Below are positions 23,810-32,219 of a DNA stretch of 64,000 nt, piece by piece; the first letter of the stretch is position 1; every line of letters begins with the position of its first letter. Origin of the DNA: DASXRU01 sp034665305. Its GTDB lineage: Bacteria; Acidobacteriota; Blastocatellia; Pyrinomonadales; Pyrinomonadaceae. The notes below the pieces were generated by a model, which made no database searches, was not told the origin of the DNA, and saw only the letters and a program-made list of their open reading frames with translations. Position numbers and translations under genes: made by a program. The stretch lies in NCBI GenBank assembly GCA_034665305.1, contig JAXDFZ010000011.1, positions 496,001 through 560,000 on the forward strand. Reading direction: 5' to 3'.

Positions 23810-25419
23810 TTCGGCAACTAACGCCGGAGCATCGCCGGCACATCGTTGCGTCGCGCAGGTTGGAGGCTGACGGTGAGCACCGCGCGATCCTCTCGGCTAC
23901 TTACGACGCGTGCGTCATCGGCTCCGGACCGGGAGGCGCGGTCGCCGCTTGCACCCTCGCCCAGGCCGGACTGAAGGTTTTGTTAATAGAGCGAGGGCCT
24001 TTCGTCCCGCCGGAACAGCAGAATTTCCGTGTCCTGGATATGTCGAACAAGTACGGACATGTCGAGACCACGAGCGGCTACCGCACGGTTCTGTATCAGG
24101 GAAGCGCGCTGGGCGGTAGCAGCCTGATCTTCGGCGCTGTAGCTATGAAGCCGCAACAATTCATCTTCGATGAGTGGCAAGAGAAGAGCGGCGTGACTTC
24201 GATCAATGCGGAAACGCTGGAGCCGCATTACAAACAAGTCGCGGAAATCATGTCAGTGACGCGGCAATCGAAGGAGTTGGAAAACCGCCCCAACGCCATC
24301 GTACGGGAAATGGCGTCAGCCCTGGGCAAGCCGGATGACCTCGTTACGGTCAACCGCTATACGAGCGGCTGTGCCGGCGTCGGCCTTTGTAACTTCGGAT
24401 GCGGGGTGGACTTGAAAGGGAACATGATCAATAGCTTCCTGCCTCTGGCGCTGGAGACAGGGAACCTCACAGTGTTGACTGACTGTGAAGCAGCAGCGAT
24501 CGTCGGCGAGCAAAACGGGAAAGGTTGGAGTGCTTCCGGAGTCGCGGTTTCAATGCGCGACCGTGACCGGGGGAACACGGCAAGCCGAATCGTGATCCGC
24601 GCTCGGAAGGTCATTGTCGCCGCCGGGGCCTTCTTCTCGTCGGGAATTCTGCTGCGCAGTCCCGGTCTACCAAATCGCGATGGCATCGGCAAAAAAGTTT
24701 ACCTGCAACCGCACGCGCAAGTTTTCGCGCTCTTTGATGAGCCAGTCACAAAGCCAGGTGTGATCCAGCAGGATGGTCAGTACGTTCCTTTTAATGGAGT
24801 GCCGGCCATCTACAATTTTCTGGGATTCTTGCGAGAACATCATTTTTGGTGGCTGGCCAGTATCTTGTATCCCGCGGGCCTCGCCTCATTCGTTTCGCAC
24901 CTGCCACCGAAGGAGCATTTTGAAATCATGCGCAGGTATCACCACACGATGGGCATTACGGTGACCGTTAAGGACGATCCGGCCAAGTCAGGCATAGTGC
25001 TGAAAGACGGACGGGCCCAACTCGATTTCCGGGAAAGTGGGCACGATATTGAAAGCTTTCGCGAATGTTTCCTGCGCGCCGCCGAAGCGTTTCTCGCAGT
25101 GGGCGCGCGGAAAGTTTTCTTACCATTGCTGCGCCCTCCCGTCATCGAGTCAATAGGCGATTTGAAGAAAATAAAGAGCCTCGATTTTAGTTACAATGAT
25201 CTCATTCTCTATTCTGATCATACGAGCGGCGGAAACCAATTCGGCGCTGACAACAGGCGTGGTGCTACCGACTCAGCGGGCCGCGTCTTTGGAACCCGGA
25301 ATGTTTACGTTGCCGATTCCAGCCTGTTTCCCGCCGCGCCCGGCGTTAATCCTTCGTGGACAATCATGGCGCTTGCGCGTCACGTTGCTACCAGCATCCT
25401 GGCCGAACCGGCGTCCTAA
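23806..25419 (+). CDS. GMC family FAD-dependent oxidoreductase
   Basis: 537 residues. The Rossmann FAD site is YDACVIGSGPGGAVAACTLA (about 33-52). A substrate-side GMC signature follows in TVLYQGSALGGSSLIFGAVA, and a Cys-rich strip (SGCAGVGLCNFGCGVDLKG) may bind a metal or form disulfides. The C-terminal block has the active-site His in SDHTSGGNQFG and Asn in APGVNPSWT. It should oxidise an alcohol or sugar at the membrane, with the overlapping small gene as partner. A cytochrome c partner is not encoded next to it. Confidence 0.88.
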   Translation: MIRQLTPEHRRHIVASRRLEADGEHRAILSATYDACVIGSGPGGAVAACTLAQAGLKVLLIERGPFVPPEQQNFRVLDMSNKYGHVETTSGYRTVLYQGSALGGSSLIFGAVAMKPQQFIFDEWQEKSGVTSINAETLEPHYKQVAEIMSVTRQSKELENRPNAIVREMASALGKPDDLVTVNRYTSGCAGVGLCNFGCGVDLKGNMINSFLPLALETGNLTVLTDCEAAAIVGEQNGKGWSASGVAVSMRDRDRGNTASRIVIRARKVIVAAGAFFSSGILLRSPGLPNRDGIGKKVYLQPHAQVFALFDEPVTKPGVIQQDGQYVPFNGVPAIYNFLGFLREHHFWWLASILYPAGLASFVSHLPPKEHFEIMRRYHHTMGITVTVKDDPAKSGIVLKDGRAQLDFRESGHDIESFRECFLRAAEAFLAVGARKVFLPLLRPPVIESIGDLKKIKSLDFSYNDLILYSDHTSGGNQFGADNRRGATDSAGRVFGTRNVYVADSSLFPAAPGVNPSWTIMALARHVATSILAEPAS

Positions 25420-25525
25420 GCGCACAATGCGATTGTCACGCTGTTGTTAATCCCGAATCTCAGAATCCGCAACTGAATTGAGAACGGAATTGCCGTATCT
25501 CGCCGGTGTTTCAAAAGGATCTGTC

Positions 25526-26617
25526 ATGAAGACTTTTCTTTCCCGTCATTTTGCCTTTTTGATCATCATCGCTGTAATCGTTTCGTCTGCCAGTAACTGG
25601 TGTGCGCTCGCCCAGGATGTTGAAAAGGCTGCGAGCACTCGGGTCAACGTCAACTTCGTGGTTTATTCAAAAAAGGATGCGCAAGTCCTGACTGGCCTCA
25701 AGCGGGCCAACTTCGCCGTTTTTGTCGACGGAGTGCAGAAGGAAATTGCGGATTTCTCCTCGCCGGATCGTCCATTTGCGGTCGCGTTGCTGGTTGAATT
25801 CAGTAAATGGCCCACTCCATTATTCGTTAAAGGAGGATCCGATCTGGATCGGACAGCATTCGGCGTAATCGAACCAGCGGGGCGATTTCTTTCACAACTA
25901 ATCAAATTACCGGATGACCAGGTTTCGGTAGTTGCGTATGACATGCGGCCCACACCGATTACCGATTTGACGAACGATCCCAAGCGGGTCGACAAAGCCA
26001 TCGATCTGCTGATGCGAAACTATCCGGCTTTCCGAGAAACAGCGTTGTTTGACTCCCTCGAAGTAGTCTTGAATGGAGGACGCATGGATACCGTAGTGTT
26101 GGACGAGTCCCGGTCTAGCAAGGCGGAATATCGTGGTTTGGATAGCGTTCAGGGAAAGCGGAAAGCGGTAATCCTGATTGCCTCCGGCTTGGATACACTC
26201 GGCAAGTCCGATCTCAAGCACGCAAGGAAGATCCAGAATGCCGGCGTGCCTATATATGTGATCGGCACCGTCGACTTGTTTAAAGCCAAGCTCGGTAACA
26301 AGGTCGCGGGAGAAAAGGCGAAGGACTTCCTGCCGGGAAAGAAGGATCTTGAACAGGCTGAAAGCCAACTCAGAGCCATAGCGCTGGAAACAGGCGGGGC
26401 ATATTTCCCGTGTGCAACCAACGGCGAGGTGGCAGGAATTCTGCATAACATCGGTGCCATGTTGCTGGGTCAGTACAGTTTGACCTTTACGCCCGATCAG
26501 ATCCGTGACGGGAAGGAGCACCAGATCGAGGTCAAGGTTGATGTGAACGGCGATGGCGTGTATGACGAGCAGTTCGTAGTACAGGCGAGAACGGTTTACA
26601 ACGCACCGAAGAAGTAG
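25526..26617 (+). CDS. exported VWA-domain protein, VWFA-related acidobacterial family
   Basis: 363 residues from ATG 25526, where a signal peptide begins (HFAFLIIIAVIVSSASNW). The opening of the mature part (VNVNFVVYSKKDAQVLTGLK, then NFAVFVDGVQKEIADFS) is the typical lead of the acidobacterial VWFA-related family, in which a short beta domain precedes the VWA fold. The metal-site position reads LLVEFSKWP in place of the usual DxSxS, so metal binding may be weak. RKAVILIASGLDTLG is the second VWA strand. The C-terminus carries VDVNGDGVYDEQ, a calcium-loop-like motif. Confidence 0.85.
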   Translation: MKTFLSRHFAFLIIIAVIVSSASNWCALAQDVEKAASTRVNVNFVVYSKKDAQVLTGLKRANFAVFVDGVQKEIADFSSPDRPFAVALLVEFSKWPTPLFVKGGSDLDRTAFGVIEPAGRFLSQLIKLPDDQVSVVAYDMRPTPITDLTNDPKRVDKAIDLLMRNYPAFRETALFDSLEVVLNGGRMDTVVLDESRSSKAEYRGLDSVQGKRKAVILIASGLDTLGKSDLKHARKIQNAGVPIYVIGTVDLFKAKLGNKVAGEKAKDFLPGKKDLEQAESQLRAIALETGGAYFPCATNGEVAGILHNIGAMLLGQYSLTFTPDQIRDGKEHQIEVKVDVNGDGVYDEQFVVQARTVYNAPKK

Positions 26618-26830
26618 CAGGCTGTCATGAATTGCGTCCGGAAACTCAGAATTCTTAAGGCATGCGCATTCACCACACTTGATTCGCTCCATACGCCAGA
26701 CCTAAATAATCGTAGTTATCGACAGTAGAATGCATTCGCTTCCGGATTCGGCACGTATCAAGCGCATCGCAAATGAATTCGTGACTGCAGTTGAAACGCC
26801 GGCTTCCAATCTACCGCGGAAAAGTCATCT

Positions 26831-27247
26831 ATGAAGAAAACCGTACCAGCCGCTTCGCCCGACGAGTATGTAGCCGCCCTTGCAGGCTGGCGCCTTGAAA
26901 TTGTCAAAGCGCTCCGCACCAACGTTCGCGCGGCCGCGAAACTTGAGGAAGTGATCAAGTGGGGCCACGTCGTTTATTTCGCCAACGGCCCGGCACTACT
27001 CATACGAGCGGAAGACAGTCGCGTATTGTTCGGCTTCTGGCGCGGGCAGCGTCTACGCGACATAGAGCCGGCACTCAAACCTGGCGGGAAGTATGAAATG
27101 GCCACTATGGAATTCCGCGAGGGCATGAAGGTTCGGCCCGCGACAGTGCGTCGCTTGACGAAGGCGGCGGTGGCTCTCAACTTGGAACAGGGCAACCCAA
27201 CATCGGCGGCGCAGGCTGGTTCCACTAAAGGCGGGATGAAAACTTAA
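26831..27247 (+). CDS. DUF1801 domain protein
   Basis: 138 residues, the third DUF1801 gene of the window: PDEYVAALAGWRLEIVKALR, LEEVIKWGHVVYFANGPAL, LLIRAEDSRVLFGFWRG and a conserved closing helix. Unlike the two copies that bracket the giant gene it has no long basic leader. It ends 7 bp before the membrane hydrolase gene, so they likely share a transcript. Biochemical role unknown for the family. Confidence 0.82.
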   Translation: MKKTVPAASPDEYVAALAGWRLEIVKALRTNVRAAAKLEEVIKWGHVVYFANGPALLIRAEDSRVLFGFWRGQRLRDIEPALKPGGKYEMATMEFREGMKVRPATVRRLTKAAVALNLEQGNPTSAAQAGSTKGGMKT

Positions 27248-27254
27248 AACCGCT

Positions 27255-27764
27255 ATGCCCTTGCCGGTTGCTCATGGGTTATTAGGAGCGAGCCTTGTCG
27301 CTGCTGTTTATCCGCAGCGGGCGAAGCGCTTTTGGATGCCGCTTCTGTTAGGCGCGTTCCTGGCTAACGCGGCTGATCTTGATTTCGTTCTGGCTTTCAT
27401 TCTGAATTCAAAAACGTGGCATCGTGGCTTCTCGCATTCCCTCGTACTTGCCCTCGTTATTTGTCTGGGCTTGCTTTTCCTCTTCGGCAGCCGTCATGTC
27501 AGAGAAGCATTTGCATTTGGATTAGCATTTGCTTCGCATGGCATATTGGATTTTCTGACTACCAAAGCAGGGGGCGGCGTGGAATTGCTATGGCCTCTTT
27601 CTTTGGAGCGCTTTGGGGCCCGCTGGGTTGGGCTGTCCGAGTTGCCGTCCCAAATGCCACCAATAGAAATTGTTGAATCGCTGGCTTTGGAGTTTCTGCT
27701 TTTTACACCATTGCTATTATTGGCTATAGGCATCAGAAAGTATGTCGGTAGAAATCAGATATAG
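27255..27764 (+). CDS. YdjM-like membrane-bound metal-dependent hydrolase
   Basis: 169 residues with about four membrane helices. The family's His/Asp pattern is visible: PVAHGLLGA near the start, ANAADLDFVLAF, WHRGFSHSLVLAL and FASHGILDFLTT. These residues bind a metal at the membrane face. Substrate unknown; phospholipid hydrolysis is the usual suggestion. It follows the DUF1801 gene by 7 bp, and a metallophosphoesterase gene follows 24 bp later. Confidence 0.85.
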   Translation: MPLPVAHGLLGASLVAAVYPQRAKRFWMPLLLGAFLANAADLDFVLAFILNSKTWHRGFSHSLVLALVICLGLLFLFGSRHVREAFAFGLAFASHGILDFLTTKAGGGVELLWPLSLERFGARWVGLSELPSQMPPIEIVESLALEFLLFTPLLLLAIGIRKYVGRNQI

Positions 27765-27788
27765 AATAAGGCCATAGTTGGGAACGTG

Positions 27789-28253
27789 ATGGAAAGATTG
27801 ATCGGAGTTATTTCTGACACTCACGGCCTGGTCCGCCCGGAAGCCATTGATGCGCTTCGAGGTTTGGAGCTCATACTCCATGCAGGTGACATCGGTGATT
27901 CCACTGTGCTCGAAGACTTGAAGGCCATTGCCCCGGTCGTCGCAGTTCGAGGAAATAATGACAAGGGTGCATGGGCGGAAGATATCCCTCATTGGGAAGT
28001 CGTAGAAGTCGGAGCAGTCTTTATATACATGGTGCATGACCTGAATGAGATGGATATGAGGCCGACGCCTGCTGAGTTTCAGGTAGTAATCAGCGGGCAT
28101 TCCCACAGGCCTTTGATTGACGAGCGCAACGGCGTTCTCTATTTGAATCCAGGGAGCGCTGGGCCCAGGCGCTTCGACCTTCCGGTTAGCATTGCGCGGA
28201 TGAAAGTTGTGGGAGATTCTGTGAATGCGCAGTTAGTAGAACTCTCTGTGTGA
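27789..28253 (+). CDS. YfcE/MJ0936-like metallophosphoesterase
   Basis: 154 residues, complete for this short phosphodiesterase type. Metal ligands: VISDTHG (Asp, His), LHAGDIGD (Asp), VRGNNDKG (Asn), MVHDLN (His) and SGHSHRP (His, His). It should hydrolyse small phosphodiesters with two metal ions in the cytoplasm. A GTG just before the ATG is an alternative start. The closing NPGSAGPRR block is also typical. Confidence 0.9.
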   Translation: MERLIGVISDTHGLVRPEAIDALRGLELILHAGDIGDSTVLEDLKAIAPVVAVRGNNDKGAWAEDIPHWEVVEVGAVFIYMVHDLNEMDMRPTPAEFQVVISGHSHRPLIDERNGVLYLNPGSAGPRRFDLPVSIARMKVVGDSVNAQLVELSV

Positions 28254-28295
28254 GCGATTCGAAAACGGCACACACTTCGAACAGAGGAAGCGCAA

Positions 28296-29018
28296 ATGAA
28301 ATCTTTTCTCACGATCTTCTGCATGCTGCTTTCGGTACCATCGATCGCCAGCTCGCAGCATAGACAGCAAGTATCCCTGACTCGTGCTCAAACGAGAGAG
28401 GCCGAACGCAAACTCGCCGACCTGGGTTACTGGACCGGAGCGATCGACGGCGTGTTAGATGCTGCCACGAAGTCGGCACTGATCGCCTTTCAGAAATGGG
28501 AAGGCCGGCCGGTTAATGGTCTGCTTAGCGTTGATGAGTTCGACGCAATCCGCAATAGCACCTCGCCTAAAGCGAGGGAAGTAGGGTATGAACATGTGGA
28601 AGTTGATGTAGATCGCCAGGTGCTGTTGCTAGTCAACGCCGAAGGCGGCGTCAGGTTGCTTCCGGTTTCGACGGGCAACGATAAGGAATTTGTTGACGAA
28701 GGTCAGACCAGCATCGCCTACACCCCTCGCGGCCGGTTCATCGTTTATGACAAAGAAGTTGGTTGGCAGACGGGTTCGCTGGGATCAGTCTATTACGCGA
28801 ATTACATCAGCGGCGGCGTAGCAATTCACGGCGCCCGTTCCGTCCCCACCGCACCCGCAAGTCATGGTTGCATCCGAATACCAATGTTCGCCGCGCGTGA
28901 AATGAGCAAGCTGCTGACTCTGGGAACTATCGTTCTGGTGTACGACAAGATCTCGTTCGTATCGGCCAAGCCCTGGATCGAGAACCCCAAATTGAAACCG
29001 GTTGGCGACATTCAATAA
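28296..29018 (+). CDS. L,D-transpeptidase (YkuD) with peptidoglycan-binding domain
   Basis: 240 residues. Signal peptide (LTIFCMLLSVPSIASSQ). Peptidoglycan-binding domain about 28-85 (AERKLADLGYWTGAIDGVLD). YkuD domain about 98-220 with GVAIHGARS and the catalytic ASHGCIRIP: Cys192 with His190 and His178. It joins peptidoglycan stems or attaches proteins to them in the periplasm and is usually resistant to most beta-lactams. GAGGAAG gives a good ribosome site. All catalytic residues are present. Confidence 0.92.
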   Translation: MKSFLTIFCMLLSVPSIASSQHRQQVSLTRAQTREAERKLADLGYWTGAIDGVLDAATKSALIAFQKWEGRPVNGLLSVDEFDAIRNSTSPKAREVGYEHVEVDVDRQVLLLVNAEGGVRLLPVSTGNDKEFVDEGQTSIAYTPRGRFIVYDKEVGWQTGSLGSVYYANYISGGVAIHGARSVPTAPASHGCIRIPMFAAREMSKLLTLGTIVLVYDKISFVSAKPWIENPKLKPVGDIQ

Positions 29019-29042
29019 TTCCTTTTGGTCGGACCGGAGTAA

Positions 29043-29483
29043 ATGACAAATGAAATGAACGGCAGAGTAACCATCGCCCGAACTGATTCGGAAATTTCGG
29101 ATTGTTACTCCGTGATGGCTGAGCTGCGTCCGCATCTCCAACCCGATGAATTTCTGCCCACTGTCAAAAGACTGATGGAAAATACCGGATTTCAATTGGC
29201 CTATTTAACGGAAGATGGAATCAAGGCCGTTGCAGGCTTTCGCATCTCCGAATGGCTGGCGGGCGGCAAGTATCTTGAAATCGAAGACCTGGTGGCGAAA
29301 AGCGGCGAGCGCTCCAAAGGTTATGGCGGTGAGATGTTTGACTGGCTGGTCCAACATGCAAAGGAAAACGATTGCCGCCAGGTCCGACTGGTTTCACGAG
29401 TCAGCAGAGTAGATGCGCACCGGTTCTATGAGCGCCACGGGATGAACCGCGAAGCGTATTACTTTTCGATGGACCTCAACTGA
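29043..29483 (+). CDS. GNAT family N-acetyltransferase
   Basis: 146 residues. The acetyl-CoA loop is AKSGERSKGYGGEMFDWLVQ (about 87-106), matching R/Q-x-x-G-x-G/A. The domain ends with the usual HRFYERHGMNREAYYF. The N-terminal part (DCYSVMAELRPHLQPDEFL) resembles the substrate side of small-molecule acetylators. Substrate unknown. It starts 25 bp after the transpeptidase gene and may share its transcript. Confidence 0.87.
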   Translation: MTNEMNGRVTIARTDSEISDCYSVMAELRPHLQPDEFLPTVKRLMENTGFQLAYLTEDGIKAVAGFRISEWLAGGKYLEIEDLVAKSGERSKGYGGEMFDWLVQHAKENDCRQVRLVSRVSRVDAHRFYERHGMNREAYYFSMDLN

Positions 29484-29503
29484 GGTGAAAGCAGTTTGTC
29501 CTT

Positions 29504-29890
29504 ATGGAAAACCACAAATCAGATCGTGCCATGGATATCCGTTTCAGATGGGCGCCGCTATTCCTGGCGCTTTCGTTGCTGGGGCTGATTATCTCATTAT
29601 GGATCGGTCCGATTTACGCAAAGTTTTTGATCGCCAGTGCAGTGTTAGGATTATTTAACAGTGCCTTATCAATTTTCGACGTCAGCAAGGGCCGGCGTAG
29701 CAATTCAAGTTTATCGATTCTGGTCTCGCTAATATTCATGGTGGGCATGTTCGTAATCCAGGATCTTTACCTGCCGCATGACGATCGTAGCTGGATGGTA
29801 GGCGTCCAATTCGTATCAAGCATTTTAGTTTTATTCTTTAGCTTAGCATGGTGTTTTCGGGAGCGGATTTTCAAGCCTTCCCCGCCTTGA
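29504..29890 (+). CDS. small multi-helix membrane protein, unknown
   Basis: 128 residues with four membrane segments (LFLALSLLGLIISLWIGPIY, KFLIASAVLGLFN, SILVSLIFMVGMFVIQDLYL and FVSSILVLFFSLAWCF). Short basic loops place both ends in the cytoplasm. No family was recognised. The start is either ATG 29504 or ATG 29531. It closes the plus-strand gene run; repeat DNA follows. Confidence 0.65.
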   Translation: MENHKSDRAMDIRFRWAPLFLALSLLGLIISLWIGPIYAKFLIASAVLGLFNSALSIFDVSKGRRSNSSLSILVSLIFMVGMFVIQDLYLPHDDRSWMVGVQFVSSILVLFFSLAWCFRERIFKPSPP

Positions 29891-29952
29891 ACGGAGTTGC
29901 ACCTGCAGCCGTTGCGGTCAATGAAGTCAGTACCACCACGCGGTAGCGGGTC

Positions 29953-30050
29953 TCTGGATTGCGGATTGCGGACTTCGCATTGCGGATTAAAGATGGCGAA
30001 AGGCGTTGTCTTCAAAATCTGCAGTCTGAGATCTGCATTCCGCAATCCGT
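29953..30050. repeat. inverted repeat of ATTGCGG units
   Basis: ATTGCGGATTGCGGACTTCG on the left pairs with CTGCATTCCGCAATCC on the right, across about 40 bp. Internal heptamer units (GGATTGC) recur. It occupies DNA without a gene between 29891 and 30350. Confidence 0.55.
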
Positions 30051-30132
30051 GAACTCGCTAAGGGTTACTTGCAACTTTCCACAAGGGACTTGCGGGTCCC
30101 GCGCTGGGACCTACAACTCCCCCTACTGGAAA

Positions 30133-30182
30133 CCCACGCCGTGACGGGCGTGGCTATTAACTGTCGGCCCTTCGGGCCTTAG
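30133..30182 (+). repeat. REP family A, copy 1
   Basis: Two small hairpins joined by a fixed linker: CCACGCCGTGACGGGCGTGG, then CTATTAACTGT, then CGGCCCTTCGGGCC. The same order recurs at 30952-30999 (minus), 32511-32558 (minus) and 33165-33211 (plus). It is the likely target of the RAYT enzyme encoded at 32651-33103. Confidence 0.75.
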
Positions 30183-30240
30183 CCGCCTTAGAGTCGGCGG
30201 CGTCGCTTGGGATTGAGGAGCAGCGTCTGGTGCCCGCAAA

Positions 30241-30329
30241 GGGGCAGTAGCCCGACTGTTAAGGAGGGCTCCTGTGGCTAACAGATCCGATTGGGATGGA
30301 TAAGCCCTCCTTGACAGTGGGCTACTGCC
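30241..30329. repeat. REPIN-like inverted repeat, family B, copy 2
   Basis: Arms GGGGCAGTAGCCCGACTG and CAGTGGGCTACTGCC, plus inner AAGGAGGGCTCC/AGCCCTCCTT. The central part matches copy 3 at 31446-31533 in inverted orientation, so the whole 89-bp unit has been copied. Confidence 0.8.
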
Positions 30330-30350
30330 GCAAATCAGGGCGCAACGCGC

Positions 30351-30887
30351 TCACTTTTTCTTAGGTGGCAGTAGGTTGACGGCGATGTAGGTCACGGTGT
30401 CCCAGGCGTTATGAATTCCGATAAACAGAAGCATCAGAGTTGTTCCACCGACGACGAAGAGGGCCGCGCGGGGATTTTCCGAGAGTACGACTGCGGCGAC
30501 GAGTAGTAAGGCGTAGGCGATTAGCGGGAGGACTGTGTGCCAGATCCAGTCCGACAGTACTGGACGATAAGTCTTCTGCCGGAGCGCGCGTCTCGCGACG
30601 ATCAAGCAGTAGATCACGCCGGCGAAACCACAACCGCCCAGGGCAAATGATACTCGTGACAAGCCTTGCCACGGGGCGCTCACAATTGCCGCCACGAGCA
30701 GCACTGAGCAGAAATGCAGAATAGTGGGAGTCGTGAAGGCTTCAATCTCGCGCGCCGTAGCTCGCCGCTTCGATTCAGCGATGAGGGCAATCACGACAAA
30801 TTGCAAGCCCGTCAGTGCCGCGCCCGAAGAACCAACGAGAAAGAAAAAGGTTTCCCACGCGGCGAGTGGTGATGGTGCAGCTTCCAT
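30351..30887 (-). CDS. five- to six-helix membrane protein, unknown
   Basis: 178 residues. Five or six membrane segments, for example SGAALTGLQFVVIALIAES, HFCSVLLVAAIVSAPW, GGCGFAGVIYCLIVARRAL and HTVLPLIAYALLLVAAVVL. The N-terminus (WETFFFLVGSSGAALTGLQF) is a pattern common in small bacterial membrane proteins of unknown role. It ends PPKKK. It sits alone among repeats, read toward the family B repeat at 30241. Confidence 0.68.
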   Translation of the reverse strand: MEAAPSPLAAWETFFFLVGSSGAALTGLQFVVIALIAESKRRATAREIEAFTTPTILHFCSVLLVAAIVSAPWQGLSRVSFALGGCGFAGVIYCLIVARRALRQKTYRPVLSDWIWHTVLPLIAYALLLVAAVVLSENPRAALFVVGGTTLMLLFIGIHNAWDTVTYIAVNLLPPKKK

Positions 30888-30951
30888 GAGGGTTGAATCC
30901 TAAATCGTATTCAGGTGAAGAGTAAATGGTTAAGAGGACAGCTGCAGTAGT

Positions 30952-30999
30952 CAGGCCCCCGAGGGCCGACAGTAAATAGCCACGCCCGTCAGGGAATGG
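30952..30999 (-). repeat. REP family A, copy 2
   Basis: Reverse-oriented copy: on the plus strand CAGGCCCCCGAGGGCC, the linker GACAGTAAATAG and CCACGCCCGTCAGGGAATGG. The second hairpin has decayed on one side. Confidence 0.7.
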
Positions 31000-31140
31000 A
31001 TTCAAATCAGCAGAGCGTTGCGAGCGCCGAAGGTGCGAGACCGCGTCAATTCATTTCACATAAAACCATTTGAACTGTCGGCCATGCGGGCCTCGATGGG
31101 TGTGAGCTCTGCTGTACCGATGGGGCTTGGCGCCGGAGCG

Positions 31141-31171
31141 GAGCCCTCCTTTACAGTCGGGCTACTGCCCC
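31141..31171. repeat. half copy of REPIN family B
   Basis: GAGCCCTCCTTTACAGTCGG and GCTACTGCCCC match the right half of copies 2 and 3. The left half is absent. Confidence 0.65.
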
Positions 31172-31225
31172 TGGCTCCTGCCTCGGGAGCTGGCGCGCCA
31201 CGAAGATATGGTGCTTACGGATACT

Positions 31226-31413
31226 CGGCTTCGCCGCCGGATGTGAGGCGCGGGCTCCGCCCCGCCGGAAATGTGACTTTTGAAATTGGGCTACGCCCTG
31301 GTGCGGGCTGCGCCCGGTTCTAGTAGGGAGCTGGCCGAACCAAGGGCATAGCCCCAATTATTGGCTTAACTTGCGGCGGGGCGGAGCCCCGTCACATCCG
31401 GCGGCGAAGCCGG
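31226..31413. repeat. 188-bp inverted-repeat element (MITE-like)
   Basis: The left arm (CGGCTTCGCCGCCGGATGTG, then GGCTCCGCCCCGCC) is repeated in reverse complement at the right (GGCGGGGCGGAGCCCC, then CACATCCGGCGGCGAAGCCG). Inner arms GAAATTGGGCTACGCCC and GGGCATAGCCCCAATT also pair. The near-perfect arms suggest a recently active non-autonomous element. No gene lies in 30888-31622. Confidence 0.75.
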
Positions 31414-31445
31414 GGGGTTGGGGAGCAACATCTGCGGCACTCATC

Positions 31446-31533
31446 GGGAGCAGTAGCCCGACAAGGAGGGCTTGTCTATCCCAATCGGGTTTGTTAACCA
31501 AAGGAGCCCTCCTTAACAGTCGGGCTACTGCCC
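31446..31533. repeat. REPIN-like inverted repeat, family B, copy 3
   Basis: Inverted copy of 30241-30329: arms GAGCAGTAGCCCGACAAGG and CAGTCGGGCTACTGCCC, with the centre TATCCCAATCGGGTTTGTTA matching the reverse complement of copy 2. Confidence 0.8.
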
Positions 31534-31570
31534 TGAGCTACTGCACAGGGATGGCTCCGTTCTGATAAAC

Positions 31571-31602
31571 AAAAAAGGCCGCTCAACCTGAGCGGCCTTT
31601 TC
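31571..31602. terminator. bidirectional rho-independent terminator
   Basis: Perfect 12-bp stem AAAAGGCCGCTC / GAGCGGCCTTTT with a 5-base loop (AACCT). It is flanked by A-runs on the left and T-runs on the right, so it can stop transcripts from either side. It lies 20 bp after the stop of the minus-strand phosphatase gene. Confidence 0.9.
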
Positions 31603-31622
31603 TTAACTCAACTGTCTTTACT

Positions 31623-32219
31623 TTAGTGACTCGCAATCGCAGGCACGTTGGCGTTGGCGTGCGTTGCCTGGAACTGCTGCCAGTAGTCCTGGACGAAAGT
31701 TAGCTGCTTGCCATGACCGTTGCTGGTGTAAAAGTCGAACTTCATCATTTCAGCGTAGGCCTGGTCGTAGTTCCAATTGTCATGATTGAAACGATAGACG
31801 GCAGCCATGATTCCGGTGCGATGCCGGCCGCCCGCGCAGTGCAGGAAAAACTTGCCGGTGGCGGGGTCGTTTACCACCTTCAAAAACTCAGTTACCTGTT
31901 CGGCCGTAGGCGCCTTCTTATCAACCAGAGGGATGTTGACGTAGCGCAGGCCGGCAGCTTCAACGGCTGGCTGCTCATACTCTCTGGAGTTGTCCGTTAA
32001 ATCGATGATCGTGTGGACGCCGAGGGCGGCGAGGGCCGGATAGTCTTTTTCATCGGGTCGGGCGCCGCGATAAAAACGCTCGTCCAACTGGCCGAAGTTC
32101 TTGATCTTAATATTGGGAAACGCGCTGTCATGGCTCTTCGCAAAAGAGAGGGCCGAAAGCGCTAAAACGAGCACAAGTGAGGCAATGGAGGTCAGGGAAG
32201 ACTTGGTAACAAATTTCAT
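31623..32219 (-). CDS. exported dual-specificity/tyrosine phosphatase
   Basis: 198 residues from the ATG with GAGGAG upstream. Signal peptide (LVLVLALSALSFA). The catalytic P-loop HCAGGRHRTG has Cys128 and Arg134, matching the HCxxGxxRT pattern of cysteine phosphatases. RFYRGARPDEKDYPALAALG and GVHTIIDLTDNSREY are the usual leading blocks, and an Asp in PLVDKKAP may be the general acid. The export signal means it acts on an extracytoplasmic phosphate ester, as do the atypical DSPs of the bacterial envelope. It ends at a strong terminator. Confidence 0.87.
   Translation of the reverse strand: MKFVTKSSLTSIASLVLVLALSALSFAKSHDSAFPNIKIKNFGQLDERFYRGARPDEKDYPALAALGVHTIIDLTDNSREYEQPAVEAAGLRYVNIPLVDKKAPTAEQVTEFLKVVNDPATGKFFLHCAGGRHRTGIMAAVYRFNHDNWNYDQAYAEMMKFDFYTSNGHGKQLTFVQDYWQQFQATHANANVPAIASH

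Noticed and set aside
30440..30724. Arg-rich open frame opposite the membrane protein
   Set aside because: Antisense shadow of the gene at 30351-30887, with a strongly basic product.
31018..31565. Open frames over the repeats between 31018 and 31565
   Set aside because: They run through the inverted-repeat and REPIN elements and have Gly/Ala/Arg-rich products without any signal or motif.
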